Source: Pandoraea eparura
Lineage (GTDB): Bacteria; Pseudomonadota; Gammaproteobacteria; Burkholderiales; Burkholderiaceae
DNA length: 64,000 nt
Direction: 5' to 3'
Assembly (NCBI RefSeq): GCF_902459725.1
Contig: NZ_CABPSH010000005.1
Span: forward strand, 186,001-250,000
Each line of letters starts with the position of its first letter. The first letter of the stretch is position 1. The notes under the pieces were generated by a model. It had not been told where the DNA came from. It saw only the letters and a list, made by a program, of their open reading frames with translations, and ran no database searches. Positions 1 to 7,364 of this stretch are shown piece after piece. A program made the translations under genes and the position numbers.

Positions 1-320
1 TCCTCGAGCGTCGACGTTTGGGACAGACGGATGCTATCGCGCCCGCGGTAATAAGCCCGCCCTTTGGAAAACGTGGTGATGGCGCTGTGGATGCACGGCT
101 CGGCACCAAATATCGTGCCTGCGGCGAGGGCTGCGCGTTTGCGGCCAACCTGCTTCTTTCTGCAAAGCACCGCGACGTCTTCTGCACGGTACAGGCTCTT
201 TCGCGGATCGGCGGGGTCCGGCATGACCGCGATGTTGCCACGGCTGACGTACGCGTAGATCGTCTGCGCTTGAACGCCCAACTGCCGGGCCGCTTCGGTC
301 AACGTGATCCAGGTTCGCAT
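1..320 (-). CDS. HTH-citrate-synthase-like protein, N-terminal part (cut by window edge)
   Basis: Reading leftward from an ATG at 320, the frame stays open to the window edge (106 codons). The first ~50 residues form a MerR/excisionase-like helix-turn-helix (starting MRTWITLTEAARQLGVQ, then YAYVSRGNI). A linker with KKQVGRKR and the motif GRAYYRGRDSIRL follow. From family knowledge, this matches citrate/2-methylcitrate-synthase-like proteins of proteobacteria that carry an N-terminal DNA-binding-type domain. The catalytic part lies outside the window, so enzyme activity cannot be judged. It is the last visible gene of a leftward series SDR-MFS-VOC, 99 nt after the VOC gene with a strong hairpin between. 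A plain excisionase-type regulator is the alternative, but the GRAYYRG segment argues against it. Confidence 0.7.
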   Translation of the reverse strand, partial: MRTWITLTEAARQLGVQAQTIYAYVSRGNIAVMPDPADPRKSLYRAEDVAVLCRKKQVGRKRAALAAGTIFGAEPCIHSAITTFSKGRAYYRGRDSIRLSQTSTLE

Positions 321-347
321 GGCATGGGCCTTCGGAATGGGACATGG

Positions 348-392
348 CGCCCAAAACGGGCGACGGGACTCACGCGTTTCGCGTGAGTCCCG
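348..392 (-). terminator. Two hairpins in the gap between VOC and citrate-synthase-like genes
   Basis: At 364-392 there is a perfect 13-bp dyad (arm CGGGACTCACGCG) with a 3-nt loop. At 348-362 there is a 5-bp dyad (CGCCC/GGGCG) around AAAAC. Neither is followed by a clear T run on the minus strand. They could be an attenuating or mRNA-processing structure inside the operon, or a terminator separating the last gene. Confidence 0.5.
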
Positions 393-419
393 AGGGGATG
401 CTTCAATATTGACGGGGCT

Positions 420-812
420 TCAGGTAAAAGTCATCTCGCTGGGTTTGCGCTCGAGCACTTCAATGAGGATGTCCCCAGGTGATTTCACGAAAAGCGCTCG
501 CACACCGGCACGGACCGGCTTGATCGGCTCGACGATGTCGGCGTCACAGGCCTTGAGGTGCGCGAAGGCCGCATCAAGATCGTCGACGGTCACGCCAAAA
601 TGATCGATGCCTTGCGTGCGCTTGGCACGTGGCGTCTCGGTCGCCTGCGCGCCGGTGAGTTGGGTGATAAAGAGGTTGATGGATCCCAGGCGCAGATCCA
701 CGCGCCCGGGGCGTCGAACCACTTCCGCATTCAGGCACCGGGCAAACCAGGCCGCCGTGACTTCCGCGTCTGCCGAACAGAGCTGAAGGTGATCCCATGT
801 AAATTCAATCAT
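420..812 (-). CDS. VOC (glyoxalase/dioxygenase superfamily) protein
   Basis: 130 residues, the usual size of a single-module vicinal-oxygen-chelate protein. It starts with a typical first strand (FTWDHLQLCSADAEVTAAWF). It holds the mid-protein repeat start GIDHFGVTVDDLDAAFAHL (about residues 68-86) and ends with a strand carrying glutamate (ILIEVLERKP). His/Glu positions fit a metal site: the first half has H8, the second half has H71 and E118. The substrate cannot be told from sequence. It lies 26 nt after the MFS gene on the same strand, so it is probably co-transcribed and handles an intermediate of the same pathway. No good Shine-Dalgarno is seen. Confidence 0.75.
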   Translation of the reverse strand: MIEFTWDHLQLCSADAEVTAAWFARCLNAEVVRRPGRVDLRLGSINLFITQLTGAQATETPRAKRTQGIDHFGVTVDDLDAAFAHLKACDADIVEPIKPVRAGVRALFVKSPGDILIEVLERKPSEMTFT

Positions 813-838
813 GTTGTCTCATCGATAGTCGGGGGAGG

Positions 839-2161
839 TCAAAGCTCGATCCGAGAGAGCTTGCCCAGGAGCACGGAGTACGAGAACGTACCGAGCAGGC
901 AGATGGCGCCCATCAGATTCAGCGCCCAGTAAAACTGCCCCGAGCGCTGGATGACGTAACCGATCATCAGCGGCGTGGTCACGGCAGCAATATTCGCCGC
1001 GAGGCTCGTGATGCTGCTGGTGAGACCGACATACTGGCGCGGCGCGATCTCGGAGACGGCGGCCCAGGACATCGAGCCGACACCTTGCGCGAAGAAGGCG
1101 ATGGTCAGAATGGCGATGACCATCGCGTTGGATTCAACAAAGTTCACCAGGACGATGGACGAGCCGAGCAGCGTTCCGATGACCAGCGGCGCTTTGCGTG
1201 CGGCGGAGAGGGAGACGCCACGGCGAATGAAGAAGTCCGAGAGACAACCGGCGACGAGAATGCCGAGCGTCGCGCCCAGGAAGGGGAGTGCCTGAAAGAT
1301 CCCAACCTTGATCATCGACATATGGCGCGCCTCGGCCAGATACGTCATGAACCACGTGGTGAAAAAGACCAGAATCGTGTTGTTGCAGAACTTGCCGAGG
1401 CAAATGGCCAGAATCTGGCGGTACCCGAGCAGTTTGAGTGCCATGCGCCAGTTGAATTTTTCCCGCGACTTCTGCGCGGACGGGGCGCGCGATTCGTTGA
1501 TGTAGTCGAGTTCGGCCTTGTTCACCCAGCGATGTCGCGACGGATCCCGGTAGGCACAGAACCAGATCACGCTGAAAAGAATGCCGAAGCCGCCCGTCAC
1601 GAAGAACACCGAACGCCATCCCGCGGCGGCCGATATCCACAGCAGAAGGCCCGTAAAGATGGGTGTTCCGATGTACTGTCCCATCACGTAGACGCTGGTC
1701 GCGAATCCGCGCTCCTGCGTGGGAAACCACAGCGTCACCGCGCGTGCATTCGATGGAAACGCGGGGGCCTCGAGCGCGCCCATCGTCAGGCGTGAGCCAA
1801 GCAGCATGTGATAACCGTTGGCCAGTCCCTGCGTGAGCGTCGCGAGCGACCATCCCACCAGCGACAGTGCGTAGGCGATGCGCGAGCCAAGCACGTCGGC
1901 AAGGATGCCGCTGGGCAGCAAGGCGAGAGAGTACGCGAGACCGAATGCGGCGAACAGCTCGCCCATCTGCATCTTGTTCAATGCGAGGTCTTTCGAAAGG
2001 CTTGGGGCGACGATGCCGAGGGCGGATCGGTCGACGTAGTTAAGAATGGTCGCGATCAGCAACATCGACAGCACGACGTATCTGACCTTCGATGGTCTTG
2101 CCGTGATATCGCGTGATGCCGTATCGAGTGCTGACAGGTGTTGTTCCTCTGCAAATTTCAT
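839..2161 (-). CDS. MFS transporter (anion:cation symporter-like)
   Basis: 440 residues with about 12 hydrophobic segments and a soluble N-terminus. NYVDRSALGIVAPSL in the first membrane segment and GILADVLGSR in the first cytoplasmic loop (a motif-A variant) are typical of the anion:cation symporter family. Known members of that family carry hexuronates, glucarate, tartrate or aromatic acids. The ATG at 2161 has AGGAGA about six bases upstream. It sits 57 nt after the SDR gene and just before the VOC gene, so it probably imports the organic acid processed by the neighbouring dehydrogenases. The specific substrate is not deducible. Confidence 0.85.
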   Translation of the reverse strand: MKFAEEQHLSALDTASRDITARPSKVRYVVLSMLLIATILNYVDRSALGIVAPSLSKDLALNKMQMGELFAAFGLAYSLALLPSGILADVLGSRIAYALSLVGWSLATLTQGLANGYHMLLGSRLTMGALEAPAFPSNARAVTLWFPTQERGFATSVYVMGQYIGTPIFTGLLLWISAAAGWRSVFFVTGGFGILFSVIWFCAYRDPSRHRWVNKAELDYINESRAPSAQKSREKFNWRMALKLLGYRQILAICLGKFCNNTILVFFTTWFMTYLAEARHMSMIKVGIFQALPFLGATLGILVAGCLSDFFIRRGVSLSAARKAPLVIGTLLGSSIVLVNFVESNAMVIAILTIAFFAQGVGSMSWAAVSEIAPRQYVGLTSSITSLAANIAAVTTPLMIGYVIQRSGQFYWALNLMGAICLLGTFSYSVLLGKLSRIEL

Positions 2162-2218
2162 CGATGTCTCCTGATCGGTGGCCTGCCCGTTGCTTTTTAT
2201 GTGGGGCGGGCGAGGGGG

Positions 2219-2977
2219 TTATCCGCGGCCTACGAAAGGCATGGTGGTGGCCATGAGGGTCATGTTGAGCACGTTGGCTTCGAGCGGGAGGCTGGCGATG
2301 TGAACGACAGCGTTCGCGACATGAGCGACGTCGATTCGAGCTTCCGGGGCCATGCTGCCGTCGGCCTGAAGCACGCCACGTGTCATTCGCTCCGTGAGCG
2401 ACGTTGCCGCATTGCCGATATCGATCTGGCTGCAGGCGATGCGATACGGGCGGCCGTCCAGCGCCAACGATTTGGTGATGCCCGACACGGCGTGCTTGGT
2501 GGCGGTGTAGGCGATGGTGTTGGGGCGGGGAGAGTGCGCCGAGAGGGATCCGTTGTTGATGATTCGCCCGCCTTGCGGCGTTTGATTTTTCATGATGCGC
2601 CAGGCCGCCCTCGCACACAGGAACACACCCGTCAGGTTGGTGGCGACGACGTCGTTCCAGAAATCGAGCTGATATTCGTCCAGCGGTACGGCGCCGGCGT
2701 TGCGTCCGGCGTTGTTGAAGAGGACGTCCAGACGCCCGAATTCGCTCAGGATTTGAGCGAATGCCGCGTCCACGGAGCGTTCATCGGCGACATCGGCCGC
2801 GACGACATACGCGTCGCCGCCTGCGTCATCGATGGCTGCTTGGGTTTCCTGGAGGGGCGCATCCCGCCGTCCGATCAGCGCGACGGTGAATCCGGATGCG
2901 GCAAGCGCGATGGCGGCCGCTCGACCGATGCCGGAACCGGCACCCGTGACGGCGGCGAACTGCTTCGAAGTCGACAT
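2219..2977 (-). CDS. Short-chain dehydrogenase/reductase
   Basis: 252 residues, classical SDR length. The nucleotide motif TGAGSGIG lies at residues 11-18, NNAG near 90, and the catalytic Ser with YTATK near 140-160. It probably oxidises or reduces a hydroxy/keto group with NAD(P). The start MSTSKQF was chosen because the fold begins right after it and GAAAAGG lies upstream; an in-frame ATG 96 nt further upstream would add a non-SDR tail and overlap the operator. It is the first gene of the leftward unit SDR-MFS-VOC. A 17-bp palindrome lies 64 nt upstream of the start, mirrored at the divergent dehydrogenase. Confidence 0.85.
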   Translation of the reverse strand: MSTSKQFAAVTGAGSGIGRAAAIALAASGFTVALIGRRDAPLQETQAAIDDAGGDAYVVAADVADERSVDAAFAQILSEFGRLDVLFNNAGRNAGAVPLDEYQLDFWNDVVATNLTGVFLCARAAWRIMKNQTPQGGRIINNGSLSAHSPRPNTIAYTATKHAVSGITKSLALDGRPYRIACSQIDIGNAATSLTERMTRGVLQADGSMAPEARIDVAHVANAVVHIASLPLEANVLNMTLMATTMPFVGRG

Positions 2978-3041
2978 GACATTACCTTTTCTCAGTGGGG
3001 CATGAACCGAGAATGGCATCGGCTGCGTCGGCCGGGCAATC

Positions 3042-3058
3042 TTGATTCGTTCAATCAA
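3042..3058. promoter_or_regulatory. Operator-like palindrome upstream of the SDR gene
   Basis: TTGATTCGTTCAATCAA: 6-bp arms TTGATT/AATCAA around five bases. It lies 64 nt before the SDR start. It agrees with the dyad at 3173-3189 at 15 of 17 positions, which suggests one regulator controls both divergent units. No regulator gene is adjacent. Confidence 0.65.
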
Positions 3059-3120
3059 CATCTGGACGCGCACCCAGTCGGTGGCGCGTCAGGGTTTTCC
3101 TGATGAACGAAGGGTGGAGG

Positions 3121-3139
3121 GCATCCCATGGTGGGATGC
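3121..3139. promoter_or_regulatory. Third palindrome, mid divergent region
   Basis: GCATCCCATGGTGGGATGC has perfect 8-bp arms around TGG. It lies between the two TTGATT-type dyads and is unrelated to them in sequence. It could bind a second regulator or form a hairpin; the role is unknown. Confidence 0.4.
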
Positions 3140-3172
3140 GATCGACGAGCGCGCGTTGGCGGTGGTCAGGGG

Positions 3173-3189
3173 TTGATTGATTCAATCAA
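3173..3189. promoter_or_regulatory. Operator-like palindrome upstream of the hydroxyacid dehydrogenase gene
   Basis: TTGATTGATTCAATCAA, extended by an outer G/C pair to 19 bp (9-bp arms, one central base). It lies 62 nt before the dehydrogenase start and directly upstream of a candidate -35 box, a position where a bound protein could activate or block RNA polymerase. Confidence 0.65.
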
Positions 3190-3191
3190 CA

Positions 3192-3221
3192 TTGACCGTG
3201 GGCTGACGGGTTCCGTAGTCT
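3192..3221 (+). promoter_or_regulatory. Candidate sigma-70 promoter of the hydroxyacid dehydrogenase gene
   Basis: TTGACC at 3192-3197, an 18-nt spacer and TAGTCT at 3216-3221, about 30 nt before the start codon and abutting the palindrome at 3173-3189. The -10 match is only fair. Confidence 0.4.
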
Positions 3222-3251
3222 GTGTGCGACCGTCTACTTGGAGAAAAGATC

Positions 3252-4214
3252 ATGTCGGAAAGCACGCGCACCCAACTGTTGATCGCGCGAAAAGTGCCGC
3301 AAGCCGTGGCGAGCCGCGCAGTGTCGGAATTCAACGCCTACGTGACCGAATCGGATATGGATGCATGGGCGGTGGTGGAATTCTGCAAGGCGCGCGAGGT
3401 GCCAGCCGTTCTGGTCGGGAAGAAATCCGGCTTGCAGGAAGCGCACATTGCGGCGTTGCCATCCACGGTGAAGATCATTGCCAATGCCAGCGCTGGCGTT
3501 GATCACATGAACGTGGCGTTCGCCCGCGAGCGAGGCATTGTCGTGACGAACGCGCCCGATGCCTTGACCGAATGCACGGCGGACTTCGCGATGTTGCTGG
3601 TGCTGGCGGCGAGTCGGCGTGCGGCGGAATACGAAAAAATCATGCGCGCCGGTTGGGGGAAATCGTTCGGCATGACGGACATGCTGGGCACGCGCGTCAA
3701 CGGGAAAACGATTGGCATCGTGGGCTTCGGACGTATTGGGCGAGCGGTGGCGAAGCGCGCGCAGGCGTTTGGCATGACGGTGGCCTACACCGACATTCAG
3801 CGGGCATCGCCGGCGCTGGAGAACGGGGCAATGTTTTATCCCAGCCTGACGGAACTGCTTCCGCATTGCCAGGTGCTCTCGCTGCACGTTCCCGGTGGCG
3901 GATCGCCGCTCATGACGAAGGCGCAGTTCGATCTCATGCCGAAGGGGGCCGTATTTGTGAATGCGGCGCGTGGCGATCTGGTAGATGAAGATGCGCTTTA
4001 CGGCGCATTGACGTCGGGGCACCTTTTCGGCGCGGGTCTCGACGTGTATCGAAACGAGCCCAATGTCGATGCCCGCTTCGCATCGCTGGACAACGTATTT
4101 CTTACGCCTCACATGGCGAGCGCGACGAAAGAGACGCGCGACCAGATGGGGTTCACCGCGTTGGACAATGTGGCGGCTGTGCTAGCGGGGCGTAGCGTGC
4201 TGAACCCGGTCTGA
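3252..4214 (+). CDS. D-isomer-specific 2-hydroxyacid dehydrogenase
   Basis: 320 residues, normal for this NAD-dependent family. The nucleotide motif GFGRIG is at 158-163 and NAARGDLVDEDAL at 237-249. The catalytic Arg, Glu and His appear as R240, E269 and H287 (TPHMAS). It would interconvert a 2-keto acid and a D-2-hydroxy acid in the cytoplasm. The start MSESTR follows TGGAGAAAAGATC, a good ribosome site; an upstream in-frame ATG at 3222 is less likely. It is transcribed away from the SDR-MFS-VOC unit, with matching operators on both sides, so all probably serve one pathway. The substrate is unknown. Confidence 0.88.
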   Translation: MSESTRTQLLIARKVPQAVASRAVSEFNAYVTESDMDAWAVVEFCKAREVPAVLVGKKSGLQEAHIAALPSTVKIIANASAGVDHMNVAFARERGIVVTNAPDALTECTADFAMLLVLAASRRAAEYEKIMRAGWGKSFGMTDMLGTRVNGKTIGIVGFGRIGRAVAKRAQAFGMTVAYTDIQRASPALENGAMFYPSLTELLPHCQVLSLHVPGGGSPLMTKAQFDLMPKGAVFVNAARGDLVDEDALYGALTSGHLFGAGLDVYRNEPNVDARFASLDNVFLTPHMASATKETRDQMGFTALDNVAAVLAGRSVLNPV

Positions 4215-4336
4215 TGGGGTTTGACTTCGCAAGACACTCATATGGCGTTTGCACCGACGTGTGGCGGCGAAGCGGCGTAGCGTCGTAGCAGGGATGACGC
4301 CTGGCGTTTTCAACGCCGCGGCGCAGCGTTGGCAAA

Positions 4337-4516
4337 TCACACGTCGCGGCGACGCCGCGGCAGGCCGGTGACGGTGAACTGACCCCGTAAAGTTGGACGG
4401 GGACGTGATGGCGGTAAGCGCCGGGTTCTGTACTGCGCGTAACTCAGCCCTTCTGGCTCGAGCCTGATGCGGCCGTGATCGTAGTCGTGGATGCCGTTGG
4501 CAAAGGCGGGGCGGAT
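4337..4516 (-). pseudogene. IS3-family transposase (OrfB) C-terminal remnant with IS end
   Basis: The minus strand reads DYDHGRIRLEPEGLSYAQYRT, which resembles the last segment of IS3-family OrfB integrases (family form YN..RI..KLKGLSPVQYRT). A TAG immediately upstream and the lack of any preceding transposase sequence show it is a fragment. The stretch 4375-4400, beginning TGAACTGACCCCGTAAAG, looks like an IS terminal repeat, so the frame runs past the IS end. The rest of the 4215-4541 gap shows nothing else recognisable. Confidence 0.6.
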
Positions 4517-4541
4517 CTAGACGCCCCATTCGGGTCGCGGG

Positions 4542-5051
4542 TCATGCGGCGAATTTCAGATCGCCGGCGCCGTTGGTGCTTTCCAGAATCGATTGTCGAA
4601 TGGCCGATTCTGAAGGGTAGTGCCTGACGTCAAATCGCACGAGGCGAACATTGACCGCCTTCAACACGTCATCCTTCTTTGCGTCCCGCGCTCGCTGTTG
4701 CTTTCCCTCATGCGACGGATCATCCAGCTCAACTGCGGCAGCGACTGAAAAATCAGGGGTGCAGATGAGGAAGTCCACCGACAGTTGCGCGATTCGGTTG
4801 AAGTGCAAATGGTTTTTGCCACGCTTGGTTCGGACAATTCGCTTGATATCGACCTGTGCCAGAACGATGTATCCGGGCAAGCTGCTGACCAACAGCCGAT
4901 AGAACGCTTGCTCGGTCTTCGTGAGCGGTTTCACGGCGTAGTAGGCGGTCGAGTCGATGGCGATGCCCGACCCGCGTTTGCGAGGTCGAACCTTCTCCAA
5001 TATCAGCACCATGACAACAAGCACGGTCAGTGAAAGCAATGCCACACCCAT
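4542..5051 (-). CDS. DUF2726 domain protein with N-terminal membrane anchor
   Basis: 169 residues. Residues 2-20 (GVALLSLTVLVVMVLILE) are one hydrophobic segment followed by KVRPRKRG, i.e. an N-in anchor. The rest matches my memory of DUF2726: KPLTKTEQAFYRLL, then LAQVDIKRIVR, FNRIAQLSVDFLIC, AAVELDDPSHEGKQQRARDAKKDDVL and VRLVRF. The acidic/Lys/Gln arrangement resembles restriction-endonuclease-like folds, but nuclease activity is not shown. It sits between an IS relic and eroded integrase debris, so it may be island cargo. Confidence 0.7.
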   Translation of the reverse strand: MGVALLSLTVLVVMVLILEKVRPRKRGSGIAIDSTAYYAVKPLTKTEQAFYRLLVSSLPGYIVLAQVDIKRIVRTKRGKNHLHFNRIAQLSVDFLICTPDFSVAAAVELDDPSHEGKQQRARDAKKDDVLKAVNVRLVRFDVRHYPSESAIRQSILESTNGAGDLKFAA

Positions 5052-5534
5052 ACGAAACCTCCGAAGTTCAAGGATAAGTGGGGGGCACTTTTTTGATTTT
5101 TCCTGCGGGAAACCTTTGCGCCGGATGCCATCGATGTAAAGGGCGGTAAGCGTTCACCATCCTCAACATAATCAGAGGCGAGGGCACATCAAGCAAGACT
5201 GGCCGCCCATTAGACGTTCGCTGCACCATGTGTTCTACGGCAAATGACGAGCGACGTAGATTGGGGAGCGTTGGCGCCCGTGCTCTGCCCGGCGTTGCCA
5301 AAGAAACCACCAAAGGGGGCGCTTCACAGAATTCTCGATGGCGCAATCGATGGACGGCGCACCTGTTCCGCGCATTGTAGCCTTGCAGCCATACGCAAGT
5401 AGTGCGCGACCAAGCGCAACGAGGACTAAGTCGGCGATTTGGCGGAGGTCGTGACGCGGCCGGTATTTCTGAAGCGCGGTTGCAGTGTCGAAAGCGTCCT
5501 GCCAGGGCCAGAACCGAAACGACGCGGGAGCCGG
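5052..5534. other. Gap with no recognisable gene
   Basis: 483 bp upstream of the DUF2726 gene. Open frames here lack family resemblance and plausible starts. It could be eroded island DNA. I see no tRNA, clear terminator or repeat array in it. Confidence 0.5.
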
Positions 5535-5690
5535 AAGCATTCGCACGACGCACAAAAGCAACTCGGGCAAAGCTTGTCGGCGATGTCACGACACGACGCG
5601 CGCGACCGACTAGGCGACGAGTTCGAAGCGATCAAATACTCGGTTTGCGGAGCAAAGGACGAATGGTGGAGCGCGGCAGAGACGGGCTGA
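5535..5690 (+). pseudogene. Tyrosine-recombinase C-terminal remnant, copy A
   Basis: The plus strand reads HDAQKQLGQSLSAMSRHDAR then DRLGDEFEAIKY. It aligns with the integrase tail at 7168-7287, where KAQKQLGHRSLALTEHYVRD carries the active-site His and Tyr. In copy A the His of LGH has become Gln and the Tyr of EHY has become Asp, so it is inactive. It lies 25 nt before the degenerate tRNA-Leu 3' copy, the same arrangement as copy B beside the intact tRNA. Confidence 0.65.
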
Positions 5691-5715
5691 ATCGCCGAAT
5701 GCCTTGAGAAATGTG

Positions 5716-5777
5716 TGGTGCCAGGGCTGGAATCGAACTGGCACGCCTTGCGGCGGGGGATTTTGAGGGTGTGGCTG
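5716..5777 (-). repeat. Degenerate copy of the tRNA-Leu 3' end (attachment-site duplicate)
   Basis: 62 nt match the tRNA at 7365-7417 from the CCA end through the anticodon-loop sequence ttttgag, with one deleted base and a few substitutions, then diverge. Two T-stem pairs are lost, so this is not a tRNA. It is best read as an att copy made by integration. Confidence 0.7.
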
Positions 5778-5928
5778 TAGATGGCGAGATCAAGTACGGA
5801 GGGTTCGGTTGCGCTGCGCAAAGCAAAAAAGGCAATCGTGGAAAATCGCTTGATTACTGGGGCGGCAGCGCGCGTTGCGGAGCGCGTGAGGGCTGGTGTT
5901 CGCGAGTTTCGACGAACACTGATTTCTC

Positions 5929-6300
5929 TTAGTGAAGAATCTTTGCAGCGAGAGATAGTCGCTCGGCCGTCGCGGCCAGACGCTTATCTCGTGTCCAAAT
6001 GGCAGCCCCCGGCGTGAGGCGTGTCGCCGCAAGTAGATGGGCATCAACGTAGCCGATACCCAACCCGAAAAGCGTTTGCTCCCCAATGAAACGCAAGACC
6101 TCGTCATCTGTTGCAACGGCAACGCGTGGAAGATCGCGCAGCGTTGAAATGACGACATCGCGATTCTTGAGGCTGCCAAGCGCAAGTTCGCCAATCACGT
6201 AGGGATGAGCCAGCACTCTCCCAGTCTCTAGCAACCGGACAAGTGTGGCGTCACCGGCTCTTAGATGGTCGATCCAAATCGAGGTGTCGACCAGAATCAT
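5929..6300 (-). CDS. vapC: VapC-family PIN-domain toxin
   Basis: 123 residues, a whole PIN domain. The four acidic residues of the metal site are visible: D5 (ILVDTSIWID), E39 (VIGELALG), D86 (GYVDAHLL) and D105 (WTRDKRL). VapC toxins are Mg-dependent ribonucleases that cut tRNA or rRNA. The start overlaps the upstream antitoxin stop by four bases (ATGA), giving translational coupling. It lies inside the eroded tRNA-Leu island and appears intact. The RNA target is unknown. Confidence 0.85.
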   Translation of the reverse strand: MILVDTSIWIDHLRAGDATLVRLLETGRVLAHPYVIGELALGSLKNRDVVISTLRDLPRVAVATDDEVLRFIGEQTLFGLGIGYVDAHLLAATRLTPGAAIWTRDKRLAATAERLSLAAKILH

Positions 6301-6494
6301 GCGGGCTCCGTTTGGCGGCGCGGGATATCGGTGAGGTCTGCCTCTGTTCCACCCAGACGAGCCAAACGGCGGGCGCTTTCGCGCTCGATCAAAGCCTTGA
6401 GCGCTTCACGGATCAAGGCCGACTTCTCCTGCAAGCCCGTGAATGCTTGCGCTTTCGCGAGAAGCTCATCGTCCAACGCCAAAGTAGTGCGCAT
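6297..6494 (-). CDS. vapB: VapB-type ribbon-helix-helix antitoxin
   Basis: 65 residues. MRTTLALDDELLAKAQAFTG followed by EKSALIREALKALIERESARRLA is the ribbon-helix-helix form found in VapB partners of PIN toxins. The C-terminal tail (LARLGGTEADLTDIPRRQ) would wrap the toxin. It is first in the pair, as usual, with GGAGGTGGCAT before the ATG. It probably represses its own promoter together with VapC. A TATAAT box with a TGC extension lies 30 nt upstream. Confidence 0.82.
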   Translation of the reverse strand: MRTTLALDDELLAKAQAFTGLQEKSALIREALKALIERESARRLARLGGTEADLTDIPRRQTEPA

Positions 6495-6520
6495 ATGCCA
6501 CCTCCATCGATGTGAGTAGC

Positions 6521-6533
6521 ATAATTATAGCAT
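6521..6533 (-). promoter_or_regulatory. vapBC promoter -10 and AT-rich dyad
   Basis: The minus strand reads TGCTATAATTATGC: an extended -10 (TATAAT at 6529-6524) within the dyad ATAATTAT. No good -35 is visible, which fits an extended -10 promoter. The dyad over the -10 is a plausible VapBC autoregulation site. Confidence 0.5.
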
Positions 6534-6768
6534 CGAATGATGTCGGAATTTGTGCCTTCGGTTCGTTGGTTCACCGTGCATTCCGTCAGCACGCCTTCCT
6601 TTCGCCTCTTATACGTCACAAACGTTTTCGCAGCGCGTCGAAACTTTTCGAGTGTCGACGCATAGGCTCGGATATTCGGAAGTTGCTGAAACGCAAGGTT
6701 CGGCACTCCTGCGATGATGAATTCAGTCGTTGGCGCGGCTAAATTCATCCACATCTCAGGAGGCTTTG

Positions 6769-7077
6769 ATGAGTGATTCAAACAAGAGCGGCGGGAAGGA
6801 CGAAGGAAACGGCGTTCAATGCGACGGCGGGCTCGATCTCCCCACGTGGTTGACGCGTGAAGGGCACGTTGTCTGGTTCCATGAATACAAGAAATACCTC
6901 GGTTACGCCTGGGACGAGACAGCAGGAGAAATCAGGCGAGCGCATGTGTCCGACCCTGAGCACGCGATTTACTTCGAGACGTTCGCGGAAGCGATGGTAG
7001 CGACAGACATGTTGATGGGCTCTCACGTCATTCTTCACGCGGCGAAGCGGGGCGAGAAACCGCGATTGGTGCGGTAG
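6769..7077 (+). CDS. Small conserved-looking hypothetical protein
   Basis: 102 residues with an excellent ribosome site (CAGGAGG seven bases before the ATG), so probably real. I do not recognise the family. A polar N-terminus (SDSNKSGGKDEGNG) is followed by DLPTWLTREGHVVWFHEYKKYLGYAWDE, compact and aromatic-rich, then an amphipathic segment (FETFAEAMVATDMLMGSH). There are no membrane segments or cysteine motifs. It is cargo of the relic island, 91 nt before integrase remnant B. Confidence 0.6.
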   Translation: MSDSNKSGGKDEGNGVQCDGGLDLPTWLTREGHVVWFHEYKKYLGYAWDETAGEIRRAHVSDPEHAIYFETFAEAMVATDMLMGSHVILHAAKRGEKPRLVR

Positions 7078-7167
7078 TTGGGTGCGGCCCATCCTATTCG
7101 GTGGGCCGTTCCACCGCAACATTGGCTGACGAATGTCGATTGCACTGTCGCGCTAAGTACGACGTCG

Positions 7168-7287
7168 AAAGCGGAGGCGACCGGGGACATTCATAAAGCG
7201 CAAAAGCAGTTGGGGCACAGGTCGCTTGCGCTGACCGAACACTACGTGCGTGACTGACTGGGCGACAAGGTCGAGCCGACCAGATAA
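7168..7287 (+). pseudogene. Tyrosine-recombinase C-terminal remnant, copy B
   Basis: The plus strand reads KAEATGDIHKAQKQLGHRSL, then ALTEHYVRD, a TGA stop, and LGDKVEPTR ending in TAA. The LGH..(T)EHY motif is the end of the tyrosine-recombinase active site. The internal TGA corresponds to CGA (Arg) in copy A, so it is a point nonsense change. The N-terminal catalytic domain is absent. It lies 77 nt from the tRNA-Leu 3' end, the normal place for an integrase that uses this tRNA as attB. Confidence 0.68.
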
Positions 7288-7364
7288 CCGGTTTTGCGGA
7301 GCAAAATATGAATCGCGGGGCAGGGCAGAAAAGGGCGGAATCGCCGAATGCCTTGGAATATCTG

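Noticed and set aside
3121-3139. Terminator for a hidden gene in the divergent region
   Set aside because: The dyad lacks a T run and no gene ends there; treated as a possible regulatory site instead.
5068-5589. 173-codon minus-strand frame upstream of DUF2726
   Set aside because: Composition is random-like and it overlaps integrase remnant A on the other strand.
5716-5777. Second tRNA-Leu gene
   Set aside because: It stops at the anticodon loop, and two T-stem pairs are broken.
6520-6768. Small genes between vapB and the 6769 gene
   Set aside because: Frames on both strands lack ribosome sites and family features; nothing supports them.
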